39,721 nt of DNA from Symbiobacterium thermophilum (GCA_020725105.1 DYFQ01000029.1:1-39721), one strand, 5' to 3'; shown: positions 15,932-22,450, numbered from the stretch's first letter. Numbers and translations: made by a program. Notes: generated by a model from the sequence alone, not told the origin.

Positions 15932-16489
15932 ATGCGACTGCGCGGCGAGCGAGTTACCCTGCGGGCACTCGAGCCGGCCGACGCCGCGGCCGGCCACCGC
16001 TGGATCACCGACCCGGAAGTGCTGGCCCACCTGGAGGTCGGGGCGTACCCCGTGTCCGTGCTGGCCGAGGAAGAGTGGTACCGCCAGCAGGCGGCCGCCC
16101 TCCCCGCCCACCCCTCGTCCGTCGCCATGGGCATCGAGGACGAGACCGGCCGCTACATCGGAAATATCGGCCTGCACCGGATCAACTGGCGCGACGGCCA
16201 TGCCGTGCTGGGCATCCTCATCGGGGAGAAAGACCGCTGGGACCAGGGTTACGGCACCGAGGCCATCCGGGTACTGCTCCGGTGGGTCTTCGGCCGCCTG
16301 CGGCTCCACCGGGTGTGGCTGGTGGTGAACGAGAACAACCACCGGGTCCGCCGCTGCTATGAGAAAGTCGGCTTCGTGGTGGAGGGCCGGTGGCGCCAGC
16401 ACGTCTTCCGCGACGGCCGTCACGTCGACCAGATCATCATGGGCATCCTGGCTCCCGAGTTCACGGGCTCCGAACCGCCGCGGACCTGA
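15932..16489 (+). CDS. RimJ/RimL-type GNAT acetyltransferase
   Basis: Acetyltransferase of 185 residues resembling ribosomal-protein N-acetyltransferases and spermidine/aminoglycoside acetyltransferases. It begins MRLRGERVTLRALEPADA, has GYIGNIGLH-like central strands (GRYIGNIGLHRINW), the CoA-binding stretch KDRWDQGYGTEAI and the C-terminal VNENNHRVRRCYEKVGF. These are canonical and the domain is complete. ATG 15932 follows GGGAGGGAG. The exact amino-group acceptor (protein N-terminus or small molecule) cannot be told. It is divergent from the MFS gene. Confidence 0.9.
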   Translation: MRLRGERVTLRALEPADAAAGHRWITDPEVLAHLEVGAYPVSVLAEEEWYRQQAAALPAHPSSVAMGIEDETGRYIGNIGLHRINWRDGHAVLGILIGEKDRWDQGYGTEAIRVLLRWVFGRLRLHRVWLVVNENNHRVRRCYEKVGFVVEGRWRQHVFRDGRHVDQIIMGILAPEFTGSEPPRT

Positions 16490-16537
16490 CGCCGACGGGC
16501 CCGCGCGGCGGGCGAACGGTGTTCCGGACCCACCGCC

Positions 16538-16609
16538 GACCTTCTCCGCCAGCCGCCGGGCGGACAGCATGGCCTCCTGGGCCTTCTCGGTCAGCCGGTT
16601 GAGGTTCAT
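16538..16609 (-). pseudogene. clpB: 5' stub of clpB (24 codons)
   Basis: The minus strand from ATG 16609 encodes a short stretch beginning MNLNRLTEKAQEAM and ending RLAEKVG. This matches the very N-terminus of the ClpB disaggregase (Clp-N domain). After about 24 codons the similarity stops abruptly. The frame continues only as the antisense of the RimJ-like gene, and no later ClpB domain (AAA+ or middle coiled coil) is found in the window. It looks like what remains after a deletion or rearrangement removed the rest of clpB. No heat-shock operator was recognised in 16610-16779. Confidence 0.65.
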
Positions 16610-16779
16610 CTCATCCCGCGGCGGGCGGCCGCGCGAGAGCCGTGGCCCTGCGGGGGTCGCGGGCGCCGGGCGCAGGCGCAGCGCCTCTGCGCGGCGTATT
16701 ACCGTTCAGACGCTGGCGCGCTGCCCTCGAACGTGTCATTGGCAGCACGCGATCGACGAGGACGGAGGGGTGGGGCGCC

Positions 16780-18159
16780 GTGTTCAAGAAGGTCCTGGTC
16801 GCAAACCGGGGCGAGGTTGCCGTGCGGGTGATCCGGGCATGCCACGAGCTGGGCATCAAGGCGGTCGCCATTTACACCGAGCCTGACCGGGACTCCCTGC
16901 ACGTCCATTACGCCGACGAAGCTTACCCCCTGGAAGCCTGTGCCTCCTCGGGGCGCCCGCGGGCCCAGGCCAGGCCGGGTCTTGGTTACATGGACATACC
17001 CGCCATCATCCAGGTGGCGCAAAGGGCGAGGGCGGACGCCATACACCCGGGGTACGGGTTTCTGTCGGAAAACCCGCACTTCGCCGCCGTGTGCGAAACC
17101 TGGGGCATCACGTTTATCGGCCCCACGGGCGAGACCATGCGCAGGGCGGGAATGAAGGACGAGGCCCGCCAGCTGGTGGCCAGGGCCGGGGTACCGGTCC
17201 TGCCCGGCAGCGACGGCTCCCTGGCACCCGGCGACGCGGCACTGCGGGTGGCCGAGTCCGTCGGCTACCCGTTGCTGGTCAAGGCCGCGGCCGGTGGCGG
17301 CGGCCGGGGTACCCGGATCGTACGGCGATCCGAGGAACTACTCTCTGCCATGAGCCGGGCAAGCCAGGAGGCACAGGGGGCCTTTGGCGTCGGTCAGGTC
17401 TACCTGGAACGATACCTGGAGCGGCCCCGCCACGTGGAAGTTCAGGTGATCGGGGACCACCACGGTAACCTGCTACACGTGGGTGAGCGGGAGTGCTCGC
17501 TGCAGCGGCGGCGGCAGAAGGTGCTGGAGGAGGCGCCCGCGCTGGGGGTCAGTCCCGACCTCCGGGCGGAGCTCACCCGTGCCGCTCTGGCTGCGGCCGA
17601 CGCCGTCGGCTACACCAGCATGGGCACCGTGGAGTTTCTCCTGGACCAGAACGGCAGCTTCTACTTCATCGAGATCAATGCCCGCATGCAGGTGGAGCAT
17701 ACGGTGACAGAGGCCGTGTACCTGGTGGATCTGGTCAAGGAACAGATCCTGGTGGCAGCGGGCGAGCCGTTGAGCTGCACCCAGTCGGACCTGGTCCCCC
17801 ATGGCTGGGCGCTGCAGTGCCGGATCACCGCCGAAGACCCGGCGCAGGGCCTGTTGCCGGCCCCCGGCACCATCACCGCCTACGTGGAGCCGGGCGGGCC
17901 GGGCATCCGCGTGGACAGCTACGTGACGGCCGGCTACTCCATACCGCCCCAGTACGACTCCATGTTTGCCAAGGTCATCGCCTGGGGGCGGAACCGGTCC
18001 GAGGCCATCGCCCGCATGAACCGGGCCTTGCGGGAGTTCCGCATCGAGGGGGTCAAGACCATCATCCCCCTGCACCTGGAGATCCTGAACCACCCGGCCT
18101 TCCTGGCCGGAACCGCGGACGTCGGCTTTCTCGAGCGCGAGATCCTCGGGCAAGGTTGA
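16780..18159 (+). CDS. accC: biotin carboxylase (acyl-CoA/acetyl-CoA carboxylase subunit)
   Basis: ATP-grasp biotin carboxylase of 459 residues, forming carboxybiotin from ATP and bicarbonate. Evidence: FKKVLVANRGEVAVRVIRAC at the start, HPGYGFLSEN, the glycine-rich KAAAGGGGRG, HVEVQVIGD, ERECSLQRRRQKVLEEAP, and EINARMQVEHTVTE. The start is GTG 16780 behind GGACGGAGGGG; the longer reading adds Arg-rich junk. Between YADEAYPLEA and YMDIPAII there is a segment about eight residues longer than the usual CIGPAP...SYLNIPAII. No biotin carrier protein or carboxyltransferase gene lies beside it, so it must partner with proteins encoded elsewhere or serve another carboxylase. Confidence 0.88.
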   Translation: MFKKVLVANRGEVAVRVIRACHELGIKAVAIYTEPDRDSLHVHYADEAYPLEACASSGRPRAQARPGLGYMDIPAIIQVAQRARADAIHPGYGFLSENPHFAAVCETWGITFIGPTGETMRRAGMKDEARQLVARAGVPVLPGSDGSLAPGDAALRVAESVGYPLLVKAAAGGGGRGTRIVRRSEELLSAMSRASQEAQGAFGVGQVYLERYLERPRHVEVQVIGDHHGNLLHVGERECSLQRRRQKVLEEAPALGVSPDLRAELTRAALAAADAVGYTSMGTVEFLLDQNGSFYFIEINARMQVEHTVTEAVYLVDLVKEQILVAAGEPLSCTQSDLVPHGWALQCRITAEDPAQGLLPAPGTITAYVEPGGPGIRVDSYVTAGYSIPPQYDSMFAKVIAWGRNRSEAIARMNRALREFRIEGVKTIIPLHLEILNHPAFLAGTADVGFLEREILGQG

Positions 18160-18297
18160 CGCGCTGCCAGAGCGCAGCGGTCGGGGCACAGGCCTCCTGA
18201 GCTTTCTCGGTCGGTGGTGACCGTTGGCGGCCGGCCGGTCGGCGGCTGCCGCGGACGGTTGGTGGTTGCCGCGGGCGGCCATGTTAAGCCGTGGGGG

Positions 18298-18879
18298 ATG
18301 CCAGTGAGCCAGTGGCCGCCGCCCGGCGGCCGGCCGGACCTCTCCGTCTACCGGCAGCTACGGAACTTCCGGCTGACGCCGGAACCCACCGGCAACGAGC
18401 CGTTGCTGGAAGAACTGTACACCGGCAACCGGGCGCCGGCCGGCGTCCCGGGCACCTTTCGCGGCCGCTACCTGGGTGACACGCCGGTGCGGCTGCCGCC
18501 GCGGCCGTCTCCCGACGCCCGCTGGTTTGTCGTTCACAAGCACGCCGCCACGCGGCTCCACTACGACCTGCGGCTCGAGCTGGACGGGGTGCTCAAGAGC
18601 TGGGCCGTGCCCAAAGGGCTGCCCCAGGATCCGGCCGCCCGCCACCTGGCCGTCCAGACCGAAGACCATCCCCTGGCCTACCTGGTCTTCGAGGGCGTCA
18701 TCCCGGAGGGAAACTATGGCGCCGGGACGGTCGAGATCTGGGACTGGGGCTATTACCTGCCCCACCGCTTCGACGACCGCAAGATCGTGGTGGCCCTGAT
18801 GGGCCACCGCGTGGCCGGCGGCTACCAGATGGTGCGAACCAGGGGCGACCACTGGCTCCTGTTCAGACTGACCGATTGA
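18298..18879 (+). CDS. stand-alone LigD-type 3'-phosphoesterase
   Basis: Protein of 193 residues consisting mainly of the phosphoesterase domain otherwise found at the N-terminus of DNA ligase D. That domain trims 3' ribonucleosides and 3'-phosphates during end joining. The metal/active-site signature is intact: His82, His88 and Asp90 in FVVHKHAATRLHYDLRLELD, then WAVPKG, EDHPLAYLVFEG, IPEGNYGAGTVEIWD and the C-terminal LLF. No polymerase, ligase or Ku gene is nearby. The start is ATG 18298, or GTG 18304 six bases after GGGGGA. About 70 residues precede the domain and are not recognised. It is co-directional with accC (138 bp gap showing no gene). Confidence 0.86.
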   Translation: MPVSQWPPPGGRPDLSVYRQLRNFRLTPEPTGNEPLLEELYTGNRAPAGVPGTFRGRYLGDTPVRLPPRPSPDARWFVVHKHAATRLHYDLRLELDGVLKSWAVPKGLPQDPAARHLAVQTEDHPLAYLVFEGVIPEGNYGAGTVEIWDWGYYLPHRFDDRKIVVALMGHRVAGGYQMVRTRGDHWLLFRLTD

Positions 18880-18917
18880 AGCTGAACGGTGCGGCAGCGC
18901 CCGGAGTGCTCGCACCC

Positions 18918-18950
18918 AAAAAAACCCGGCCGGCATGTCGCCGGCCGGGT
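18918..18950 (-). terminator. rho-independent terminator of rnpB
   Basis: Perfect 11-bp stem, ACCCGGCCGGC (18924-18934) with its complement (18940-18950), five-base loop, and seven A on the plus strand (18918-18924) giving a U-tract on the minus-strand transcript. It lies about 10 bp beyond the P1 helix of the RNase P RNA. The hairpin may also insulate the convergent phosphoesterase gene, although that strand lacks a U-tract. Confidence 0.93.
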
Positions 18951-18960
18951 GGCGGATCCA

Positions 18961-19370
18961 CTCCAAGCAAGCCTGTACTCCGAGTTCTGTCGAGGGTGAC
19001 CATCTATCTGGGACGCCGGTTGCCCGGCGCCTCGAGCGACCAACCCGAGGGGTCGGCGGGCCGCGTCATGCCCCTCCTATTTGGTCTTGCTCCGGGTGGG
19101 GTTTACCTAGCCGACCCGTCGCCGGGGCCGCTGGTGCGCTCTTACCGCACCGTTGCACCCTTACCGCACCCGCGGCCGGCTTCCCGGCCGCGGCCGGCCG
19201 TGGCCGGCGCTTGCCGGTCACGCCGCGAAGCGGCGGTCTGCATTTCTGTGGCACTTTCCTTGGGGTCGCCCCCACTGGGTGTTACCCAGCACCCTGCCCT
19301 GCGGAGCTCGGACGTTCCTCGGACACGGCCTTGCGGCGCTTGTGCCCGCGGTCACCCGGCTTGCTTGGAG
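18961..19370 (-). ncRNA. rnpB: RNase P RNA
   Basis: Catalytic RNA of RNase P, about 410 nt, which matures tRNA 5' ends. Ends are set by the 13-bp P1 helix (18961-18973 with 19358-19370). Reading the minus strand, conserved blocks occur in the right order: GAGGAACGTCCGAGCTCC, GCAGGGCAGGGTGCTGGGTA, AGTGCCACAGAAA then GCAGACCGCC, GGTAAGGGTGCAACGG, GGTAAGAGCGCACC, GTAAACCCCACCCGGAGCAA, GATAGATGGTCACC and GACAGAACTCGG. The overall plan looks like the ancestral bacterial A type rather than the Bacillus B type. Its P4 helix differs from the usual sequence on both strands (see findings). It has its own promoter at 19407-19415 and terminator at 18918-18950, and lies downstream of an RNase HI gene. Confidence 0.95.
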
Positions 19371-19406
19371 CATCAGTTTGGTTGTCAGCGCTTGCGGCGC
19401 AGCTAC

Positions 19407-19415
19407 ATTATAACA
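19407..19415 (-). promoter_or_regulatory. extended -10 promoter of rnpB
   Basis: Minus-strand TGTTATAAT (TGnTATAAT, a perfect extended -10) without a recognisable -35. The predicted start is about 19400, leaving a leader of roughly 30 nt before P1. It overlaps the last codons and TAA stop (19408-19410) of the upstream RNase HI gene. The 16-base context GGCGGCATGYTATAAT is shared with the tRNA-Met promoter. Confidence 0.75.
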
Positions 19416-20073
19416 TGCCGCCGCCAGCGCCGCTGCTGGCCCGCACCCGGGCGATGGCCGTCTCGACCGCCCGCAGCCTCCTTTCGACCCGCGAGAGCCG
19501 TTCCGTTTCCGGGCCGGCGGGCAGCCGCCGGATGGCGCCGGCCAGTTGCTCGCAGGCCGCGGCGAGGGCCTCGAGCGGCTCATCCGGCGCGGCCGGCCCG
19601 TCGGGCCCGGTCGGAGGCAGGTATCGGTCCAGCACGTCGTTGACGATGGCGTCCGCCTCGGTGTTCTCCGAGCGTGGGACGTGCCTGACTTGCCAGTCGC
19701 TGAAGTCCAGCAATAGCTGGCGCGCGCGCGCGCGCAAGGCCTTCAACTTCTCGTCCTTGGTCTTCCACTCGCCCTTCAGCTGCTGCACCAGCAGCTCGCT
19801 GTCGGAGCGAATCTCCACGCGCCGGGCGCCCAGGCGCCGGGCCTCCTCCAGGCCGCGGCAGAGCGCCTGGTACTCGGCGACGTTGTTGGTGGCAACGCCG
19901 AGGTACTCGCCGATCCGGGCCAGCACCTCGCCGTCAGGCGTCGTGATCAACACGCCCAGGGCGGCCGGGCCCGGATTGCCGCGCGCTCCGCCGTCGGGCC
20001 AAACGATCACCGCGTCGGGACCGCCGCCCGCCGGTCTGACCCGACCGGGGTCGTCGAACAGCGGTCCAATCAT
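19408..20073 (-). CDS. ribonuclease HI family protein with C-terminal extension
   Basis: RNase H fold protein of 221 residues that would cut RNA in RNA-DNA hybrids. The four acidic residues are present: Asp in WPDGGARGNPGPAALG, Glu in NNVAEYQAL, Asp in RSDSELLVQQLKGEW and Asp in ENTEADAIVNDVLD. After the domain (about residue 150) comes an unconserved Ala/Glu/Arg-rich tail with helix-forming LSRVERRLRAVETAIARV. ATG 20073 overlaps the upstream stop as ATGA, so it is co-translated with the zinc-ribbon gene. A (CG)7 run at 19721-19735 encodes Arg-Ala repeats. The gene's end contains the rnpB promoter. Confidence 0.9.
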   Translation of the reverse strand: MIGPLFDDPGRVRPAGGGPDAVIVWPDGGARGNPGPAALGVLITTPDGEVLARIGEYLGVATNNVAEYQALCRGLEEARRLGARRVEIRSDSELLVQQLKGEWKTKDEKLKALRARARQLLLDFSDWQVRHVPRSENTEADAIVNDVLDRYLPPTGPDGPAAPDEPLEALAAACEQLAGAIRRLPAGPETERLSRVERRLRAVETAIARVRASSGAGGGML

Positions 20074-20792
20074 CGTTCGAGCACCAGAATCCGGCCACAG
20101 TTCTCGCACTTGACCAGCTGCCCGTCGCGCACCTGAATCGCCAGGGCCGACGGGACCTTCACCCGGCACGCGCCGCAAAGCCCCTTCTCGAGGGCCGCCA
20201 CGGCCACGCCGCCCCGCCGCCGCCGGGTGTACTCGTAGTTTTCCAGGAGCTTGGGGTCGATTCGCGCCGTGATGGCTTCCCGCCGCTCCGGATACTTCTC
20301 CAGTTCGGTCTCGATGGCGCCCACGGCCGACGCCTGTTGCCGGGTCTTCTCCTCGAGCAGCGTCTTCTGGCGCGCCAGTTCCTCCTCGGCCGCCCGGATC
20401 TCCGGCTCGAGCCCCTCGATGGCTTCCAGAGCCTCCAGCGCCCGCGTCTCGTGGTCGGAGATCTTGGCCTTTATCTCGTCTACCTTGACCTGCAACTGCT
20501 CGAGTTCCTTGATGTTCCGGACCTCACCCGAGTAGAGCTTTCGTTCCTGGCGGGCCCGCTCGAGGTCGAGATCCTTGGCCTCGCTTTCCTGCCAGCGGGC
20601 GTCCCGGCGAAGCTGGGCCAGCCGCTGCCGCCGCTCGGCCAGGGCGGCCTCCAGCGCCTGCACGTGAGCCCGGAGGGTTTCGATCTCGTCCGGGGCCAGG
20701 GTGGCTTCGCGCTCCTTTTCCAGGGTTTCTTTTCGCAGGTCCAGCCGCTGAAGTTCCAGCAACGCGGCCAGAACTTCCCGCACGGCCGTCAC
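20070..20792 (-). CDS. coiled-coil zinc-ribbon protein (DUF164 / CdsZ-like)
   Basis: Protein of 240 residues with a long antiparallel coiled coil (about residues 10-175, rich in Glu, Leu, Arg and Ala) followed by a C-terminal C4 zinc ribbon. The cysteines are in LCGACRVKVP and VKCENCGRILV. This architecture is that of the DUF164/zf-RING_7 family, widespread in bacteria and commonly encoded near RNase H, Nif3 and tRNA methyltransferase genes. A role in nucleic-acid binding or secretion has been suggested for homologues, but the function here is unproven. The GTG start at 20792 overlaps the trmK stop as GTGA and its own stop overlaps the RNase HI ATG, making a three-gene coupled unit. Confidence 0.9.
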   Translation of the reverse strand: MTAVREVLAALLELQRLDLRKETLEKEREATLAPDEIETLRAHVQALEAALAERRQRLAQLRRDARWQESEAKDLDLERARQERKLYSGEVRNIKELEQLQVKVDEIKAKISDHETRALEALEAIEGLEPEIRAAEEELARQKTLLEEKTRQQASAVGAIETELEKYPERREAITARIDPKLLENYEYTRRRRGGVAVAALEKGLCGACRVKVPSALAIQVRDGQLVKCENCGRILVLER

Positions 20793-21604
20793 CGTCCTTG
20801 AGCCACCCGCTCCTCCAGGGCACGGAGGTCCGCCAGGCGGCGCTCGAATTCAACGCGGACTTCCCCTTCGCCGGCGCTCGGGCCGGCCCCTTGCCAGAAA
20901 CCGAAACTCTCCTGCCCGGCGGGGCGCCGCCCGGCAGAACCTCTGGCCATGTCCCGGAGAATCCGCCGGTAACCGACCTGCTTCTCCTGAATCCAGGCCG
21001 CCAGGTGCCGGTGCGGCGGTTCGAGGAGCAAGGGACCGATTTCAAGCACTGTTTCGAGGTCGACGCCGAGCCGGTCGGCCAGGGCGGCCGCGCCGGCGGC
21101 GTCAAGCCCCTCCGCCCCCGGGGCGCCGGGCGGCGCCGCCGCGATGAGTTCGTACAGCCGCTGCCCTCCCTCGACCAGGTCTTCCGCTTCGAGCAGGAAT
21201 TCATGCTCCAGAAGCCAGCGCCGCAGGACCGAGCCGGCCACCATGGGCTGGGCAACCACCCGGCGGTACCGCAGCGCCTCAGGCGGGCGACCGTCCAGAA
21301 TCTTGGCGATGCTCACGCCGCCCAGCCCGGCAATGACGAGCACGTCCGCCTCACCGGGCGCCAGTGGCTCCAGCCCGTCGCCCTGCCGCAGGTCGACGGC
21401 GTCTTCCAGACCGGCCTCGTGGACCGCGGCGCGGGCCGCGCCCAGCGGACCCGGGCGCGAGTCGGTGGCGATGGCCCGTGGCGACCGCCCGGTGGAGACC
21501 AGGTAAATGGGCAGGTAAGCGTGGTCGGTGCCGATGTCGGCAACCACGCTGCCCGGCGGGACCAGGCGGGCGATGGCCCGCAGCCGCCTGGACAGTCTGG
21601 CCAT
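20789..21604 (-). CDS. trmK: tRNA (adenine22-N1)-methyltransferase TrmK
   Basis: Class I SAM methyltransferase of 271 residues that methylates A22 in the D-arm of tRNAs. Family features: LSRRLRAIARLVPPGSVVADIGTDHAYLPIYLV (first strand and SAM loop, GTDHAYLP being diagnostic), AIATDSRPGPL, LRQGDGLEPL, VIAGLGGVSIAKIL, and AQPMVAGSVLRRWL with FLLEAEDLVEGGQRLYE. TrmK is mainly a Bacillota enzyme, which supports the suggested affiliation. ATG 21604 gives the usual N-terminus. It lies about 130 bp downstream of tRNA-Glu, on the same strand. Confidence 0.93.
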   Translation of the reverse strand: MARLSRRLRAIARLVPPGSVVADIGTDHAYLPIYLVSTGRSPRAIATDSRPGPLGAARAAVHEAGLEDAVDLRQGDGLEPLAPGEADVLVIAGLGGVSIAKILDGRPPEALRYRRVVAQPMVAGSVLRRWLLEHEFLLEAEDLVEGGQRLYELIAAAPPGAPGAEGLDAAGAAALADRLGVDLETVLEIGPLLLEPPHRHLAAWIQEKQVGYRRILRDMARGSAGRRPAGQESFGFWQGAGPSAGEGEVRVEFERRLADLRALEERVAQGR

Positions 21605-21704
21605 GCCGGTCCCCCACCCATCCGGCGCCCGGGTGCCAGGTATCGGGCCGCATCAGGTTTCGGCGGCCCGGCCGGCCACACCTGTCGGCCGGCCCGAGGA
21701 CAGC

Positions 21705-21732
21705 GCAGCCGCACCGGCCCCGGTGCGGCTGC
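21705..21732 (-). terminator. hairpin immediately after tRNA-Glu
   Basis: Near-perfect 12-13 bp inverted repeat GCAGCCGCACCG...CGGTGCGGCTGC spanning 21705-21732, only six bases beyond the tRNA-Glu 3' end on the minus strand. It lacks a U-tract, so it is either a weak terminator or a 3' trailer structure that guides processing. trmK begins about 100 bp further on. Confidence 0.55.
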
Positions 21733-21738
21733 TGGCGG

Positions 21739-21811
21739 TGGCCCTACCGGGATTCGAACCCGGGTTCCCACCTTGAAAGAGTGGTGTCCTAGTCCCCTAG
21801 ACCATAGGGCC
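21739..21811 (-). tRNA. tRNA-Glu (anticodon UUC)
   Basis: Seventy-three-base cloverleaf on the minus strand. The acceptor stem is GGCCCTA with TAGGGCC and discriminator A. The anticodon loop is CTTTCAA within CCACT/GGTGG, and the T arm is CCGGGTTCGAATCCCGG. CCA is not encoded (ACCG follows). It has its own promoter at 21869-21897 inside the small upstream ORF. Confidence 0.97.
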
Positions 21812-22039
21812 ACATGACGCTGGCAAATCTAAGCGCTGGCTCTGTGTCGCCCCGACCAGCGCCCTATCATTATAGGCGAAATCGCAGGCCCGTGCAATGG
21901 CGCGCGCCGGACCGCCGGGCCAGCGTAAGGCATGTCCGTCTAACAGCTTCCTGTACTGCTCCATCGTGAGGCCGTGAACCTCAAGGTGAAAGCCGGTGAT
22001 GGCGGAGAAACGCCGCCCGCAGACGCCGCACTTGACCAC
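21797..22039 (-). CDS. small zinc-finger protein (ROS/MucR-like) wedged between two tRNAs
   Basis: ORF of about 80 residues starting at GTG 22039, eight bases after GGGGG. The first 35 residues form a plausible single zinc finger: CGVCGRRF with HLEVHG, followed by LTMEQYRKLL, the pattern of ROS/MucR-type C2H2 proteins. The rest (Ala/Arg-rich, from about 21930 down) is not recognised, overlaps a good tRNA-Glu promoter, and runs 15 bases into tRNA-Glu before stopping at TAG 21797. It starts only about 24 bp after the tRNA-Met 3' end. It is either a real minigene with a sacrificed C-terminus or a truncated remnant. DNA-binding function is inferred from the finger only. Confidence 0.5.
   Translation of the reverse strand: MVKCGVCGRRFSAITGFHLEVHGLTMEQYRKLLDGHALRWPGGPARAIARACDFAYNDRALVGATQSQRLDLPASCGPMV
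21869..21897 (-). promoter_or_regulatory. sigma-70-type promoter of tRNA-Glu
   Basis: Minus strand TTGCAC (21892-21897), 17-bp spacer, TATAAT (21869-21874). The predicted start is about 50 bases before the tRNA. It lies inside the zinc-finger ORF. Confidence 0.7.
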
Positions 22040-22062
22040 GGCCAAGACCCCCAAAAAGCTTG

Positions 22063-22136
22063 TGCGCCCGGCAGGACTCGAACCTGCACCCCAGGGCTTA
22101 TGAGGCCCCTGCTCTCGCCACTTGAGCTACGGGCGC
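22063..22136 (-). tRNA. tRNA with CAU anticodon, probably elongator tRNA-Met
   Basis: Seventy-four-base cloverleaf on the minus strand. The acceptor stem is GCGCCCG with CGGGCGC and discriminator A. The D arm starts AGCTCAAGTGGCGAGAGC, the anticodon loop is CTCATAA (CAU) within GGGGC/GCCCT, and the T arm is TGCAGGTTCGAGTCCTGC. CAU could also be tRNA-Ile with a lysidine; I favour Met but the two are not separable with certainty here. It is not the initiator (no three G-C pairs in the anticodon stem). CCA is not encoded. Confidence 0.93.
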
Positions 22137-22169
22137 ACGAAACAAGGCTGTTCAGTTTCTGGCAGGTCG

Positions 22170-22178
22170 ATTATAGCA
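22170..22178 (-). promoter_or_regulatory. extended -10 promoter of tRNA-Met
   Basis: Minus-strand TGCTATAAT, a perfect extended -10, about 27 bp before the tRNA. The preceding GGCGGCA context is the same as at the rnpB promoter. The -35 is weak (TGGAGC at 17 bp). Confidence 0.75.
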
Positions 22179-22337
22179 TGCCGCCAGCGGATGCTCCACC
22201 GCGCCTCGAAGCCGGGCACCGAACACATGTTAGCATGACCTGGGCTGCCGGCACTGTCGAACGGTGACGACAGGCCCGAAAAGTTTTTCCGGCGAAGCTG
22301 GTCTCACGCCCGCCGCCGGGCAGGGAGGAGAACGCGC

Positions 22338-22445
22338 ATGAACGACGGTGCCGGATTCCGGGGCGGCTCCACCGTCGTCTCAACCGGGCCTCCGACCAGA
22401 GCCGACCCCTCCCGCGACTTTGCAACGCAGGCCGTCCCGCGCTAA
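22338..22445 (+). CDS. possible 35-residue leader or small protein
   Basis: Short ORF from ATG 22338 to TAA 22445, preceded by GGGAGGAG at ideal spacing. The product (MNDGAGFRGGSTVVST...) has no recognisable domain and is polar, without a membrane segment. It ends six bases before the ArsR-type operator. It could be a small metal-stress protein, a leader peptide or chance; the ribosome site is the only support. The remainder of 22137-22484 holds the tRNA-Met promoter and the cmtR operator and nothing else I recognise. Confidence 0.28.
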   Translation: MNDGAGFRGGSTVVSTGPPTRADPSRDFATQAVPR

Positions 22446-22450
22446 TATAT

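Noticed and set aside
19720-19736. (CG)7 run, possible Z-DNA or phase-variable repeat
   Set aside because: In frame within the RNase HI gene (Arg-Ala codons); dinucleotide runs of this length are expected now and then at this GC level.
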